DNA of 64,000 bases from Shewanella colwelliana ATCC 39565. Lineage in GTDB: Bacteria > Pseudomonadota > Gammaproteobacteria > Enterobacterales > Shewanellaceae. The notes below the pieces were generated by a model, which worked only from the letters and a program-made list of their open reading frames with translations, had not been told where the DNA came from and ran no database searches. Position numbers and translations under genes: made by a program. The stretch spans positions 86,069-150,068 of the forward strand of contig NZ_KI912481.1 of the NCBI RefSeq assembly GCF_000518705.1, given 5' to 3'. This document shows positions 8,167 to 15,627 of this stretch, piece after piece. How positions within the stretch are numbered: the stretch's first letter is position 1; each line of letters begins with the position of its first letter.

Positions 8167-9357
8167 TTAGTAGTTAGCTTGGAAAGTGAGCCAAAGCTTG
8201 TCGGTATCGTTTGAGAAACCGTAGCCTTCGTCGGCGCCACTGAAGCTGGCGTACTTAACACCCACGCTGTAGTGATTGGCAAATGGGTAGGTAGCCGAAA
8301 CACCCCACTCCTTACCCATGTCGATGTCACCATAGTCTGAATCAAACTTGTGATATTTAGCGAGTAGCTTTAGGCCTGCAAGTTTTGCAGTCACGATGAG
8401 ATGAGTGTCAACTAGACCATTTTCCCAGTTACCTTTACCGCCAAATAAGAACTTATCTGTCCAACCATTGAAGGCATGTAAGGTCGCAAGAGGGGTAATA
8501 AAGCCTGCTTTACCATCGTCAGAACCTAGCACTTCGTAGCCAATTTTGGCGCCAAAAGCATCGAAGTTGATACCTGCACCCAGTTTGTAGTATGACGCGC
8601 TGTAACTTGCTGGATTATCGCTTCCTTCAGATTGCTGGGCAAATTCCGCTTCGTAGCTTAATTTTAAAGCATCAAGTTTTACATCACCGGTAGCGCGCAC
8701 ACCATAGGTGTCAGTTGAGAATGCGGCGACATCTTGGTTGTCGATAAGGTAGGCATAACCCGTTAATTTGGCAAACTCAAGGCCTTTGTAGTTGACGTTG
8801 ATTAGGTGTGTTTCGTTGTCATGCTCTTCTTTACCTGAGCCTTCAGGGAAAATACGGTTTACAGTAGCAACATAGGCGTAATAAGCGGTTAGGCCTTCAA
8901 TAGCAGTATTTTTTGCTGAAAACGCATCATAGGTCTGTTCATTTTGACGGAAACCAACGCCACCAACAAATCTTTGATTATCAAGTATTATGCGCTGACG
9001 ACCTAGCTGAGCCAAGGTGTTCGCAGGGCCTTTATAGCCGATATAGCCTTGGTTGATTTGAGTGTACTTATAGTCCCCAATGAGTGCTTCGTTGTCAGTT
9101 GAGCGTACATCATCGACTTCTGCAACTGCAAACAGGTTGTATAGGTCACCTGTCTTATAGTTTAAACGGGTACGTAATGTAGTTTGGTTTTGCTGATCGA
9201 CATTGGCAACATCTACGTCTTCATAACGCAGACGGAATTGAACTTTTACGGCTGAGTCATCGATAAATGCTTTTTTTAGTGGGTCGACATTTTCAGCGAA
9301 TACGGTGCTTGATGCTAAACTCGCGAGTACGGCTAAGGTTAGGGCATGAACTTTCAT
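8167..9357 (-). CDS. Outer-membrane channel protein, porin-like
   Basis: A 396-residue protein with a clear signal peptide (about 1-21, cut after STVFA) and a barrel-like strand pattern ending in an aromatic residue (LTFQANY). The early RLRYEDVD and TTLRTRLNYKTG segments and GRQRIILDNQRFVGGVGFRQ resemble the alginate_exp/OprD-like group of Shewanella porins. The substrate cannot be told. The gene is monocistronic, with a terminator downstream. Its long upstream region holds an FNR-like and a CRP-like site, suggesting control by respiratory state or carbon supply. Confidence 0.85.
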   Translation of the reverse strand: MKVHALTLAVLASLASSTVFAENVDPLKKAFIDDSAVKVQFRLRYEDVDVANVDQQNQTTLRTRLNYKTGDLYNLFAVAEVDDVRSTDNEALIGDYKYTQINQGYIGYKGPANTLAQLGRQRIILDNQRFVGGVGFRQNEQTYDAFSAKNTAIEGLTAYYAYVATVNRIFPEGSGKEEHDNETHLINVNYKGLEFAKLTGYAYLIDNQDVAAFSTDTYGVRATGDVKLDALKLSYEAEFAQQSEGSDNPASYSASYYKLGAGINFDAFGAKIGYEVLGSDDGKAGFITPLATLHAFNGWTDKFLFGGKGNWENGLVDTHLIVTAKLAGLKLLAKYHKFDSDYGDIDMGKEWGVSATYPFANHYSVGVKYASFSGADEGYGFSNDTDKLWLTFQANY

Positions 9358-9422
9358 TTATTGTGATCCTTTTGTTTCATCAGTGCTTGCAGCTGTTATA
9401 GAGCTGATAACGGTTTGATTTT

Positions 9423-9486
9423 TTGATCTAAAACAATGTTGCGGGATGATTACATTTCTGTGTCAATAAATGTGATAAAGATCATA
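9423..9486 (-). promoter_or_regulatory. FNR-like and CRP-like sites upstream of the outer-membrane channel gene
   Basis: 9423-9436 reads TTGATCTAAAACAA, one mismatch from TTGAT-N4-ATCAA. 9471-9486 reads TGTGATAAAGATCATA, with a perfect left CRP half (TGTGA) and a right half TCATA against TCACA. They lie 66 and 114 bases upstream of the start at 9357. Shewanella uses CRP and EtrA in anaerobic respiration, so either factor could be involved. Everything else in 9358-9600 looks AT-rich and non-coding. Confidence 0.5.
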
Positions 9487-9607
9487 AGCTTGTACTAAAT
9501 TAGAGGTATTCCTAAATAGGTATTTATCGTAACTATCTAATGTAGGGATGCAGCTTTTGGAGACGGAGAGAATCGCTCTTGGTGTCAGAAAATGAAGATC
9601 ATGAATA

Positions 9608-9632
9608 AAAAGCCCAGCATTTGCTGGGCCAT
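9608..9632 (-). terminator. Terminator of queF
   Basis: GCCCAGCA (9612-9619) and TGCTGGGC (9622-9629) form a perfect 8-bp hairpin. On the minus strand it is followed by five T. It starts about 20 bases after the queF stop. Confidence 0.85.
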
Positions 9633-9649
9633 TAATAACTTAACAAAGT

Positions 9650-10507
9650 CTATTGGCGTGCAAGACGGTGGCTTTCTGGTGGGTTTTCGAAATCACTGCG
9701 GTATGGGTTGATATCAAGGCCGCCGCGGCGTGTATAGCGAGCATAAACCGTAAGTTTGGCGCAGTGACAAAATTGCTTAAGATCGACAAATATTCGCTCA
9801 ACGCACTGCTCATGAAACTCATTATGTTGGCGGAATGATATGAGATAACGCAGTAGTTTCTCTCGATCAATTTTAGGACCTTGGTAACGGATCATCACAC
9901 TGCCCCAATCGGGTTGTGAAGTAATTAAGCAGTTAGACTTCAGGAGATTTGAGCTTAACGTTTCTGCCACAACACTTTTGTCATCGGTACTATCGATTAG
10001 GTAGTCGCTGGTAAATGCATAGTTATCAACTTCAATATCAAGGTCGTCGATGCAAGTTCCGGGTAATTCAACCACGCGTTGGGCGCCAAACTGCTTGGGT
10101 TCAAGGATCTTCACCACAACTTCACCTTCGGCGCATGCCGTCAGATCTTTAGCCAAGGTCTGCTGTACCTGCTCCACAGACTCAAAGCGAGTTTGGTTGT
10201 AGCTATTAAGGTAGAGTTTGAATGACTTGGATTCAATCAGGTTTGCGCTTTGATAATCCAGAATAAACTCAGCTATCGCCACCATTGGCTTGCCTTTAGC
10301 ATTTAGCCAAGAGAGCTCGTAACCGGTCCAGATATCGGCACCATGGAAGGGGAGTTCAGCCGATAAAGCAATCGCATCACGATTTAATTTTCTCGGTACG
10401 CCTTGTAGCAAGGATGCATCGTATTCAGCTTGATAACCGGTCGATTTTCCAAGGGTTAACTCTGAAAGGGCTGGAGCGTTACTATATGGGTCATGAACTG
10501 GTGTCAT
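9650..10507 (-). CDS. queF: NADPH-dependent 7-cyano-7-deazaguanine reductase
   Basis: Reduces preQ0 to preQ1 in queuosine biosynthesis. This is the long (two-domain, YqfD-like) form of about 285 residues, close to the E. coli length of 282. The family start ALSELTLGKSTGYQAEYDASL and the middle SLKSNCLITSQPDWGSVMIRYQG, containing the active-site cysteine in NCLITSQPDWG, are visible. I chose the ATG at 10507 because the predicted promoter would leave only a ten-base leader, with no Shine-Dalgarno, for the upstream ATG at 10522; the latter would add five residues. It is divergent from syd, and the queF-syd pairing is seen in E. coli too. Confidence 0.94.
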   Translation of the reverse strand: MTPVHDPYSNAPALSELTLGKSTGYQAEYDASLLQGVPRKLNRDAIALSAELPFHGADIWTGYELSWLNAKGKPMVAIAEFILDYQSANLIESKSFKLYLNSYNQTRFESVEQVQQTLAKDLTACAEGEVVVKILEPKQFGAQRVVELPGTCIDDLDIEVDNYAFTSDYLIDSTDDKSVVAETLSSNLLKSNCLITSQPDWGSVMIRYQGPKIDREKLLRYLISFRQHNEFHEQCVERIFVDLKQFCHCAKLTVYARYTRRGGLDINPYRSDFENPPESHRLARQ

Positions 10508-10538
10508 CAATCGTTTTTCCATGTCAAAATAGACGAAT

Positions 10539-10567
10539 ATTATACTTGAATTTTGGGCTTGTGCTAA
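10539..10567 (-). promoter_or_regulatory. Predicted sigma-70 promoter of queF
   Basis: On the minus strand a perfect TATAAT (10544-10539) lies 17 bases after TTAGCA (10567-10562), four of six matches to TTGACA. Transcription would begin near 10532. The -35 element directly abuts the syd start codon on the other strand. Confidence 0.6.
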
Positions 10568-11230
10568 GTGTCTTCTTTACCTGCTTTAGATAAATTTCTC
10601 GCGTTATATCACCAAAGTTATATGGACAAACTAGGTGAACTACCTCGGTATTACCCTCATGGCGAACAATCTGATTGTATCGAGGGTGAATATCACGAGG
10701 GGATGGATGAGTCTCAAAAAGATTCGGTGACATGGCGAGCGGTAAAGCGTCAGGTCAAAGGCAGGTTCGATAATATCGACCACGCGTTAGAGATGACACT
10801 GCACAAGGATATCAACTATCTGTATGGTGATTATTTTGCGGCACCATTGATGTTTAACTCGCAATGGGGAGACGGCGAGCTGTTGCAGGTATGGAATGAT
10901 AATGATTTTGATTATTTGCAACAAAACTTGATTGGTCACCTAATGATGAAGCAGAAGCTGAAGCAACCTGCGACATGGTTTATTGGTGTATTGGGTGAGG
11001 GTGATCAGATGTTAGTCGTCAATAATGAGGATGGTTCGGTCTGGATTGAGATCCCCGGAGATGAGCCACAAATAAAGCTTGCCGACACGCTTGATGCATT
11101 TATCAGCGTGTTGACACCGCGCGTTTGCCCGCCGCAATTAGTGGTGGAGGAGTCTATGGCAAGCATAGACCACCCAGGCATTTGGCAACGCTTTAAAATA
11201 ATGTGGCAAAATCTACTGGGTAAGCGTTAG
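10568..11230 (+). CDS. syd: SecY-interacting protein Syd
   Basis: Syd binds the cytosolic face of SecY and monitors or dissociates improperly assembled SecYEG. The 220-residue protein starts at GTG as MSSLPALDKFLALYHQSYMD, in line with other Shewanella Syd proteins, which are longer than the 181-residue E. coli protein. The core ending WIEIPGDEPQIKLADTLDAFI is a family feature. It is divergent from queF with about 60 bases between starts, and convergent with the DUF2310 gene nine bases after its stop. Confidence 0.93.
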   Translation: MSSLPALDKFLALYHQSYMDKLGELPRYYPHGEQSDCIEGEYHEGMDESQKDSVTWRAVKRQVKGRFDNIDHALEMTLHKDINYLYGDYFAAPLMFNSQWGDGELLQVWNDNDFDYLQQNLIGHLMMKQKLKQPATWFIGVLGEGDQMLVVNNEDGSVWIEIPGDEPQIKLADTLDAFISVLTPRVCPPQLVVEESMASIDHPGIWQRFKIMWQNLLGKR

Positions 11231-11239
11231 CCCTGCGAG

Positions 11240-12013
11240 TTATAGGTGATCCCAAGAGATATTTGACACGATGCGGCAGTCGTCGCAGCGAAAGTGAAAC
11301 AGCTCAAGTAATGGCTCCTCAAGTAGCCATTCATTATTGCCGCATTTAGGGCATGAACGCGCCTTTTCATGGGCTAAGCTTTCACCACCAACGCGGTATA
11401 GGTAGTAATAGGTTGGGATTTTAGTCAGATATTCAATTCGCCCACGTAGGTCCCAACCTCTGCGAAATAGATCGCTATCACAAAGGGTTAACTCTGCCAG
11501 TGCCGCAAACTCTGCTTGAGTTGCGGCCGCCATTTGCAGCTCATCACAGGCCTGCCACTCAGTTTGCCATTTTATCACGCGTTTGTGATCACCATTAAAA
11601 GTGGCTGGGATTTTGTAAAGTGGAATAGGTTGTAACGTATCGCCATTTCGCAGTGGTGAACACATGTGAACATAGCTAGTGTATAGCAGTTGCCAACTGG
11701 CAGGTTCTGTACTGCTGACTTCAGAATTAATATCTTGGCCAATATATTTCTCTCTCGGGTGCAGTAGTTTAGCATCGGTTAAACTCTGCAAAGCACGTTC
11801 AACCCATGGACTATTATAGCGTTTGGCTAAACTGCTCTTTTCTGGCATCAGTAGACGCACTTTAAATTCACCATCGTTAAAGGCGACCGCAAATTCTCTC
11901 CCTAGTACTTGACCATTAGCGCGATAGGCTTCAAGTAAGCCGTTTATTGCCTGCTCCGCAGCGGAGATAGTGGTGTTATCGAAGCATTCAAATCTTAATT
12001 CAATGACGTGCAT
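11240..12013 (-). CDS. DUF2310 zinc-ribbon protein
   Basis: A 257-residue protein of unknown function found in Shewanella and Vibrio relatives (PF10071). The C-terminus holds a zinc ribbon: CPKC near residue 218 and CDDC about 25 residues later. The N-terminal MHVIELRFECFDNTTISAAEQAINGL segment is typical of the family. Its start overlaps the stop of the upstream 111-residue gene as TAATG, so the two are translationally coupled. A nucleic-acid or protein-binding role for the ribbon is only a guess. Confidence 0.88.
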   Translation of the reverse strand: MHVIELRFECFDNTTISAAEQAINGLLEAYRANGQVLGREFAVAFNDGEFKVRLLMPEKSSLAKRYNSPWVERALQSLTDAKLLHPREKYIGQDINSEVSSTEPASWQLLYTSYVHMCSPLRNGDTLQPIPLYKIPATFNGDHKRVIKWQTEWQACDELQMAAATQAEFAALAELTLCDSDLFRRGWDLRGRIEYLTKIPTYYYLYRVGGESLAHEKARSCPKCGNNEWLLEEPLLELFHFRCDDCRIVSNISWDHL

Positions 12014-12348
12014 TAATGGTTATCTCGGTTGTTTAGCGCTGTTTCCAACATTTCGATACGCGCAATAAGTTGCTGCTGTTGTAACTGCAACGCTGTTACT
12101 TGCGTTACCAAGGTTGCGATGGAGTGCGGTGTCGGTTGTTCAGTTTCCTGATTCGCTACATTTGTGGAGTCAAATACCAGCGCGGCAACCTCTTCTTTAG
12201 ATAGCGCTTTAAAGCGTTGTAATCCCTGTACCAATATTGGCATTGGGAGCTGTTTACCTAGGCGAGATTTTATCAGCGCTAGGCTCGGAGTCTTGCCTGA
12301 CGAGGCGATTGACTTAGCCGCAGCAAGGACCTGTTCGATGGGACTCAT
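12013..12348 (-). CDS. Small coiled-coil protein of unknown function
   Basis: A 111-residue protein. The N-terminal half (about 1-60) looks like a small helical domain with SLALIKSRLGKQLPMPILVQGL. After a polar linker the C-terminal 35 residues (VTALQLQQQQLIARIEMLE) have heptad spacing and probably form a coiled coil. It resembles the N-terminal part of KfrA-type DNA-binding proteins in style, but I do not assign that. Translationally coupled to the DUF2310 gene and divergent from the lipoprotein gene at 12496. Confidence 0.8.
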   Translation of the reverse strand: MSPIEQVLAAAKSIASSGKTPSLALIKSRLGKQLPMPILVQGLQRFKALSKEEVAALVFDSTNVANQETEQPTPHSIATLVTQVTALQLQQQQLIARIEMLETALNNRDNH

Positions 12349-12495
12349 AGTTAGTAAATTTCCTCACTAATTAGCAATATATTTAAACTACACCTAATAA
12401 TAGATAAGCTAAGTCTATATAAAACAATGCGATAACTGTTTGGCACAAGCTTTGCTTTAACGCTGCTAGGTATAATAGATAAACAGGAAGTTAAA

Positions 12496-12867
12496 GTGAA
12501 AACAAAATTATTAAGCTTAGTATTAGTTAGTGTTGCTAGTATAGGTCTTTCAGGCTGTGTATTAAACATCGGTGAAGGAGAGGGGCAGTGGAGTAACACT
12601 GATTCTTGGGAGCGTGTACAAGATCAAAATCGTGCAAATATAGCCAAGCTAACCATGGGAATGAGTCGTGAGCAGGTGATGGCATTAATGGGTACTGCAG
12701 ATTTTAATGAGGCCTATGTTAAGCAAGATAAAGAGATATATGTGCTCTATTATCGCACTCAAAGAGTTCGAGGCGATGGCACCACCACCAAAGATGAGTG
12801 TACGCCAGTGGTACTAACCAACAACGCTGTTGTAGGTTGGGGTCCTAAAGCCTACGCCGCGATGTAA
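12496..12867 (+). CDS. DUF3192 lipoprotein, SmpA/BamE-like fold
   Basis: A 123-residue lipoprotein. The lipobox LSGC at residues 18-21 follows a short signal peptide. The sequence has the DUF3192 features LTMGMSREQVMALMGTADF, YYRTQRVRGDGTTTKDECTP and a final VVGWG, and resembles the small beta-alpha fold of SmpA/OmlA proteins. An outer-membrane lipoprotein is likely since the residue after Cys is not Asp. The start is GTG, preceded by GGAAG. Monocistronic; no precise function is known. Confidence 0.92.
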   Translation: MKTKLLSLVLVSVASIGLSGCVLNIGEGEGQWSNTDSWERVQDQNRANIAKLTMGMSREQVMALMGTADFNEAYVKQDKEIYVLYYRTQRVRGDGTTTKDECTPVVLTNNAVVGWGPKAYAAM

Positions 12868-12943
12868 TTCACTGAGCCGCTATATTGAATGACCAAGGAT
12901 AGGATGTTCAATTAGCGGCAGCGTCTTCCTAAGCTCATTGTTA

Positions 12944-13174
12944 TTAGTCTCTTAATTGCGCATCTAGCTGATCGATAATTTCGGTCCATTGAGCATCTTG
13001 TTCATGCGCTTCTTGCAGAAAATGGCGCTGTGCCTCATTCCAAAAGCTAGCCTGTGTAATATGTATATTTGCGCTGATTCTGTGTTGACTAATAAATTGT
13101 GCAATCGCTTGCGGATGGTTAGCTAGCCCAAGTTGTGCAAACAAGTTAGTCAGTTCTGGTAATGTTCTATCCAT
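12944..13174 (-). CDS. DUF2789 small protein
   Basis: A 76-residue soluble protein matching DUF2789: LTNLFAQLGLANHPQAIAQFI, then QASFWNEAQRHFLQEAHEQDAQWTEIIDQLD. The annotated start is ATG 13174, because AAGGA lies seven bases before it; the upstream in-frame ATG at 13201 would place this Shine-Dalgarno inside the gene. Function unknown. Convergent with the lipoprotein gene. Confidence 0.88.
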   Translation of the reverse strand: MDRTLPELTNLFAQLGLANHPQAIAQFISQHRISANIHITQASFWNEAQRHFLQEAHEQDAQWTEIIDQLDAQLRD

Positions 13175-13310
13175 TTTTTTTCCTTCATGTCTAATGATCA
13201 ACCCTTTTAATAATGGAACATATTACTAAGGTGTCCAATTGATTAAAGTTTGCACTTTTTTACAAGCTTGTTACATTGGTGAATGTTGATATAGATCAGG
13301 GAATACAGTG

Positions 13311-13970
13311 ATGCATACAGCAGCACCAGAAGCGACAAAAGAACAATATAAAGCTGTGTATTTAACCGCCGAAGATTTACGTGTCGCGGCGTCTATCCTT
13401 TATAACGCTTACCATGACGATCCGTTCTTCATTGCTGCCCTCAATAAGGGGGATATTGCTCAGTATGAGCAGAAGCTCAGAGGAGCGATACGCGAAGAAC
13501 TCAATACGCTCTGGCAACAAGAGCAAGCGCTGATAGGCTTGTTTGATGATCAACGCTTGATTGGTTTAGCCTGTATCGTCACGCAGCAAGTTCCATTGGG
13601 GGAAGCGCGGTATTGGCATTGGCGTCTAAAAATGCTGTTGAGCACTGGCTGGCAATCCACTCAGACATTGATGAAAAAAGAGGCCTCAATTTTAGAGCAC
13701 CTACCAAGTTCCCATTGCGGCATTTTGCAGTTTATTGCATTAACCCCCATTGAGCAGAATAAAGGCTTGGGCTCCCACTTAGTTAAGGCTGTGATGAGCT
13801 GGTGTGATGAACAACCAGCACTCGATGGAATCGGCGTGTATGTGACACAAGAAAGCCATGGCCACCTTTTCTCTAAAATGGGCTTTGCCGCAATAGATAA
13901 GCTTGATATTGGTGATGTAGAAGGTGAGCTTTTATTCTATCGGAGTGAAGAAAGTGAGCAAAATCTATAA
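13311..13970 (+). CDS. GNAT-family N-acetyltransferase
   Basis: A 219-residue protein with a GNAT domain in its C-terminal half. The acetyl-CoA pyrophosphate-binding motif appears as QNKGLGSHL (about residue 155), preceded by the strand ILQFIALTP and followed by a final GHLFSKMGF strand-loop typical of the fold. The N-terminal half (ASILYNAYHDDPFF) resembles acetyltransferases of small molecules. Substrate unknown. AGGGA at 13298-13302 serves either GTG 13308 or ATG 13311. Its end overlaps the next gene. Confidence 0.88.
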   Translation: MHTAAPEATKEQYKAVYLTAEDLRVAASILYNAYHDDPFFIAALNKGDIAQYEQKLRGAIREELNTLWQQEQALIGLFDDQRLIGLACIVTQQVPLGEARYWHWRLKMLLSTGWQSTQTLMKKEASILEHLPSSHCGILQFIALTPIEQNKGLGSHLVKAVMSWCDEQPALDGIGVYVTQESHGHLFSKMGFAAIDKLDIGDVEGELLFYRSEESEQNL

Positions 13971-14259
13971 GCAATTTTCAACATTTTACCCTTTTTATCT
14001 ATCGCAACATCAGCACCCTGTATGCAGAGCATTGCATTATGTAGGGAGCTTACTCGTTCTACTGCTGTTACTTGCTGCGATGATTTTGGGTAATGGTTAT
14101 CTGTTGTTGGCAGCTCCCATTGTGGGATATGGATTTGCTTGGGTGGGGCACTTTGTATTTGAGAAAAATCGACCTGCCACGTTTCAATACCCTCTTTACA
14201 GTCTCCTAGCCGACTGGGTCATGTTGTTCCAGTGGCTGACAGGGCGAAGCAAACGATAA
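13954..14259 (+). CDS. Mpo1-like (DUF962) membrane protein
   Basis: A 101-residue integral membrane protein related to yeast Mpo1/YGL010w, an iron-dependent dioxygenase in fatty-acid alpha-oxidation. The features FSTFYPFYLSQHQHPVCRALHYVG (with conserved His residues), GYGFAWVGHFVFEKNRPATF and WVMLFQWLTG are present, with two or three helices. GTG 13954 is chosen because GGAG lies eight bases before it; GTG 13945 is an alternative. It overlaps the acetyltransferase gene by 17 bases, suggesting co-expression. The enzymatic role is inferred from the family. Confidence 0.88.
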   Translation: MSKIYKQFSTFYPFYLSQHQHPVCRALHYVGSLLVLLLLLAAMILGNGYLLLAAPIVGYGFAWVGHFVFEKNRPATFQYPLYSLLADWVMLFQWLTGRSKR

Positions 14260-14580
14260 CAGGGGGATAGTCATCTAGTGGGCAGCGATTATAGCGTCGT
14301 CGCTGTTAACTTACCTTTGGTTGGTGGCGGCCCTTTTTAGAGGAAGTCATAGTGGATTGATTTGCGCAAACCTCAAATTTTTTGGCCTGTTTTTTATGCG
14401 GGTTGGACTCGTTCTCCCTAACTTTCGCGGTGCCCAATCGCTAATTGTAATTTGAGGGGTTAACCTCTGTTTTTTGAATCTTAACAGTGACAACCGTGTC
14501 ACAAAAAGTACGTCTTTAGTGTGTTTTTGCCATTCATATCGCTGACCCATGTCACAGAACTCACATACTGCTCTGTATCT
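14260..14580. other. Intergenic region upstream of the csrB control region
   Basis: No convincing gene. It holds a hairpin pairing CAGCGA with TCGCTG near 14283-14305, a wider inverted repeat CCTCAAATT (14371-14379) with AATTTGAGG (14449-14457), and GAGG-6-CCTC (14454-14467) followed by TG and six T, which could be a weak plus-strand terminator. A minus-strand 67-codon frame at 14347-14550 shows no recognisable protein features. Confidence 0.5.
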
Positions 14581-14598
14581 TGTAAGAGATCTCTCACA
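14581..14598 (+). promoter_or_regulatory. GacA/UvrY-type upstream activating site for csrB
   Basis: The sequence TGTAAGAGATCTCTCACA matches TGTAAG-N6-CTTACA, the known GacA/UvrY site, with one mismatch in the right half. It lies about 180 bases upstream of the inferred csrB start, consistent with the far-upstream sites of csrB/rsm genes in other gammaproteobacteria. The response regulator would be the BarA/UvrY (SvrA) homologue, encoded elsewhere. Confidence 0.72.
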
Positions 14599-14766
14599 AT
14601 GATGTGAGAAATGAGGGCGGAAATAGGTGGGTTATATCCATGAAATGTATTTAAATCTTTTTAATACAGTGCCTTATGGTTTTTGGTTAGTGTTGGTTAG
14701 TCTCCGTGTCAGATTATTTGTATGTTGAGTGATAGAAAAGTGTTGTGATTACTTTAGAATTGTTTG

Positions 14767-15213
14767 TGTTCAAGGATGAATAGTAAAGGATGACTAAATC
14801 ACGGACTCGGTCAGGAAGACTGAATAAAGGACAAGGTCAGGAAGACTATTGAGTTAGCCGGAGTGTTAACCCAACAGGAGAGACAAGGATGTGCATTCAG
14901 GATGAATGCTTAATGACTAAGGATAGCCGAATCATCAAGGATGACACTTTACTGCCTAGGACAGGTGGCATACACGGAGTGTATTGAACGGATTCATCAT
15001 GGATGAACTAGGACATGCTTAAGGATTGAGCAAACTTGGTAAATGGATAACCAAGCAAAGGGAAAGTGCGTAAGTACAAGGAAGATAGAGGGCATGGATG
15101 ATGCACGGAGCATTTTGATCGCATGGATGGTGCAGGGAGCACAATAATAGCGGGAAAGCTTAACAAAAAGATAGAAGGCGCGGCTTCTCAGGAAGCCGCG
15201 CTTTTTCTTTTTT
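14767..15213 (+). ncRNA. csrB: CsrB-family small RNA, sequesters CsrA
   Basis: Between the inferred start and the terminator I count 27 GGA triplets, mostly in AGGA, AAGGA, CAGGATG or ACGGA contexts, many in the loop of a short hairpin. Clear examples are GCATTC-AGGAT-GAATGC (14893-14909), ATACAC-GGA-GTGTAT (14970-14984), GTC-AGGAA-GAC twice near 14810-14850, and GTGC-AGGGA-GCAC near 15130. This is the architecture of CsrB/RsmZ RNAs, which titrate the regulator CsrA. Location supports it: E. coli csrB also lies near syd and yqcC. A -10 like TAGAAT at 14755-14760 sets the start. The size, about 445 nt, is somewhat longer than the 369-nt E. coli RNA. No open reading frame runs through it on the plus strand. 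Confidence 0.93.
15178..15213 (+). terminator. Terminator of csrB
   Basis: GCGCGGCTTC (15178-15187) and GAAGCCGCGC (15192-15201) form a perfect 10-bp stem with a TCAG loop, followed by TTTTTCTTTTTT. The last GGA triplet lies at the loop-stem junction, as in other CsrB RNAs. Confidence 0.95.
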
Positions 15214-15231
15214 ATTTTTAATGTCTTACGC

Positions 15232-15627
15232 TTATTTACAGCCACCCGATTTACACCCACCACCACTGCGACTTCCACAGCTGCCGCCAACAGTACCTCT
15301 GGCTTCTGGTGCATCTAACCATTCAGGTTCAGGAAATATTGGCCATTGCATCTTGTGCACTGTCTTGCCATGCATCCAGATGTGAGCCTGGTACTGGTTG
15401 ATGCCGTCGGTACTAAACTCAAGCAGGTACTTTGCTTTCCAGGTTAGTCCGCTAGTGCCACCGATACTTGGTCGGGCAGACTCCATGGCAATGGCTAAAA
15501 GCTGCACACGTTGTTTTTTACATTCACGGTTGGCAAATACACGACTAAGCTCTGCCATCTGTCTCAATTGCCAAAAGAAAGCGGCAATAACCACCAATGC
15601 GGCAATGAGTAAAAAGTCTGTCATCAT
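15232..15627 (-). CDS. DUF3301 protein with one membrane helix
   Basis: A 131-residue protein with an N-terminal hydrophobic anchor (about 2-20, FLLIAALVVIAAFFWQLRQM) and a DUF3301 region containing RPSIGGTSGLTWKAKYLLEFSTDG. The C-terminal 25 residues are glycine, serine and cysteine rich (GGSCGSRSGGGCKSGGCK), an odd tail that may bind metal or simply be a linker. The start overlaps the DUF3549 stop by four bases. Function unknown; it ends 20 bases beyond the csrB terminator on the opposite strand. Confidence 0.88.
   Translation of the reverse strand: MMTDFLLIAALVVIAAFFWQLRQMAELSRVFANRECKKQRVQLLAIAMESARPSIGGTSGLTWKAKYLLEFSTDGINQYQAHIWMHGKTVHKMQWPIFPEPEWLDAPEARGTVGGSCGSRSGGGCKSGGCK

Noticed and set aside
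12351..12599. An 82-codon minus-strand frame over the DUF3192 lipoprotein start
   Set aside because: It runs antisense to the lipoprotein gene and its promoter; no family features.
14347..14550. A 67-codon minus-strand frame upstream of csrB
   Set aside because: Arg- and Lys-rich sequence with no domain, no Shine-Dalgarno and dyads running through it.
14767..15213. Short regular repeats that might suggest a CRISPR array
   Set aside because: The repeated unit is only GGA in varied hairpins with irregular spacing, as in CsrB RNA; there are no constant repeats with unique spacers.
14997..15314. A 105-codon minus-strand frame across csrB and DUF3301
   Set aside because: It overlaps the csrB RNA, its terminator and the end of the DUF3301 gene; low-complexity translation.
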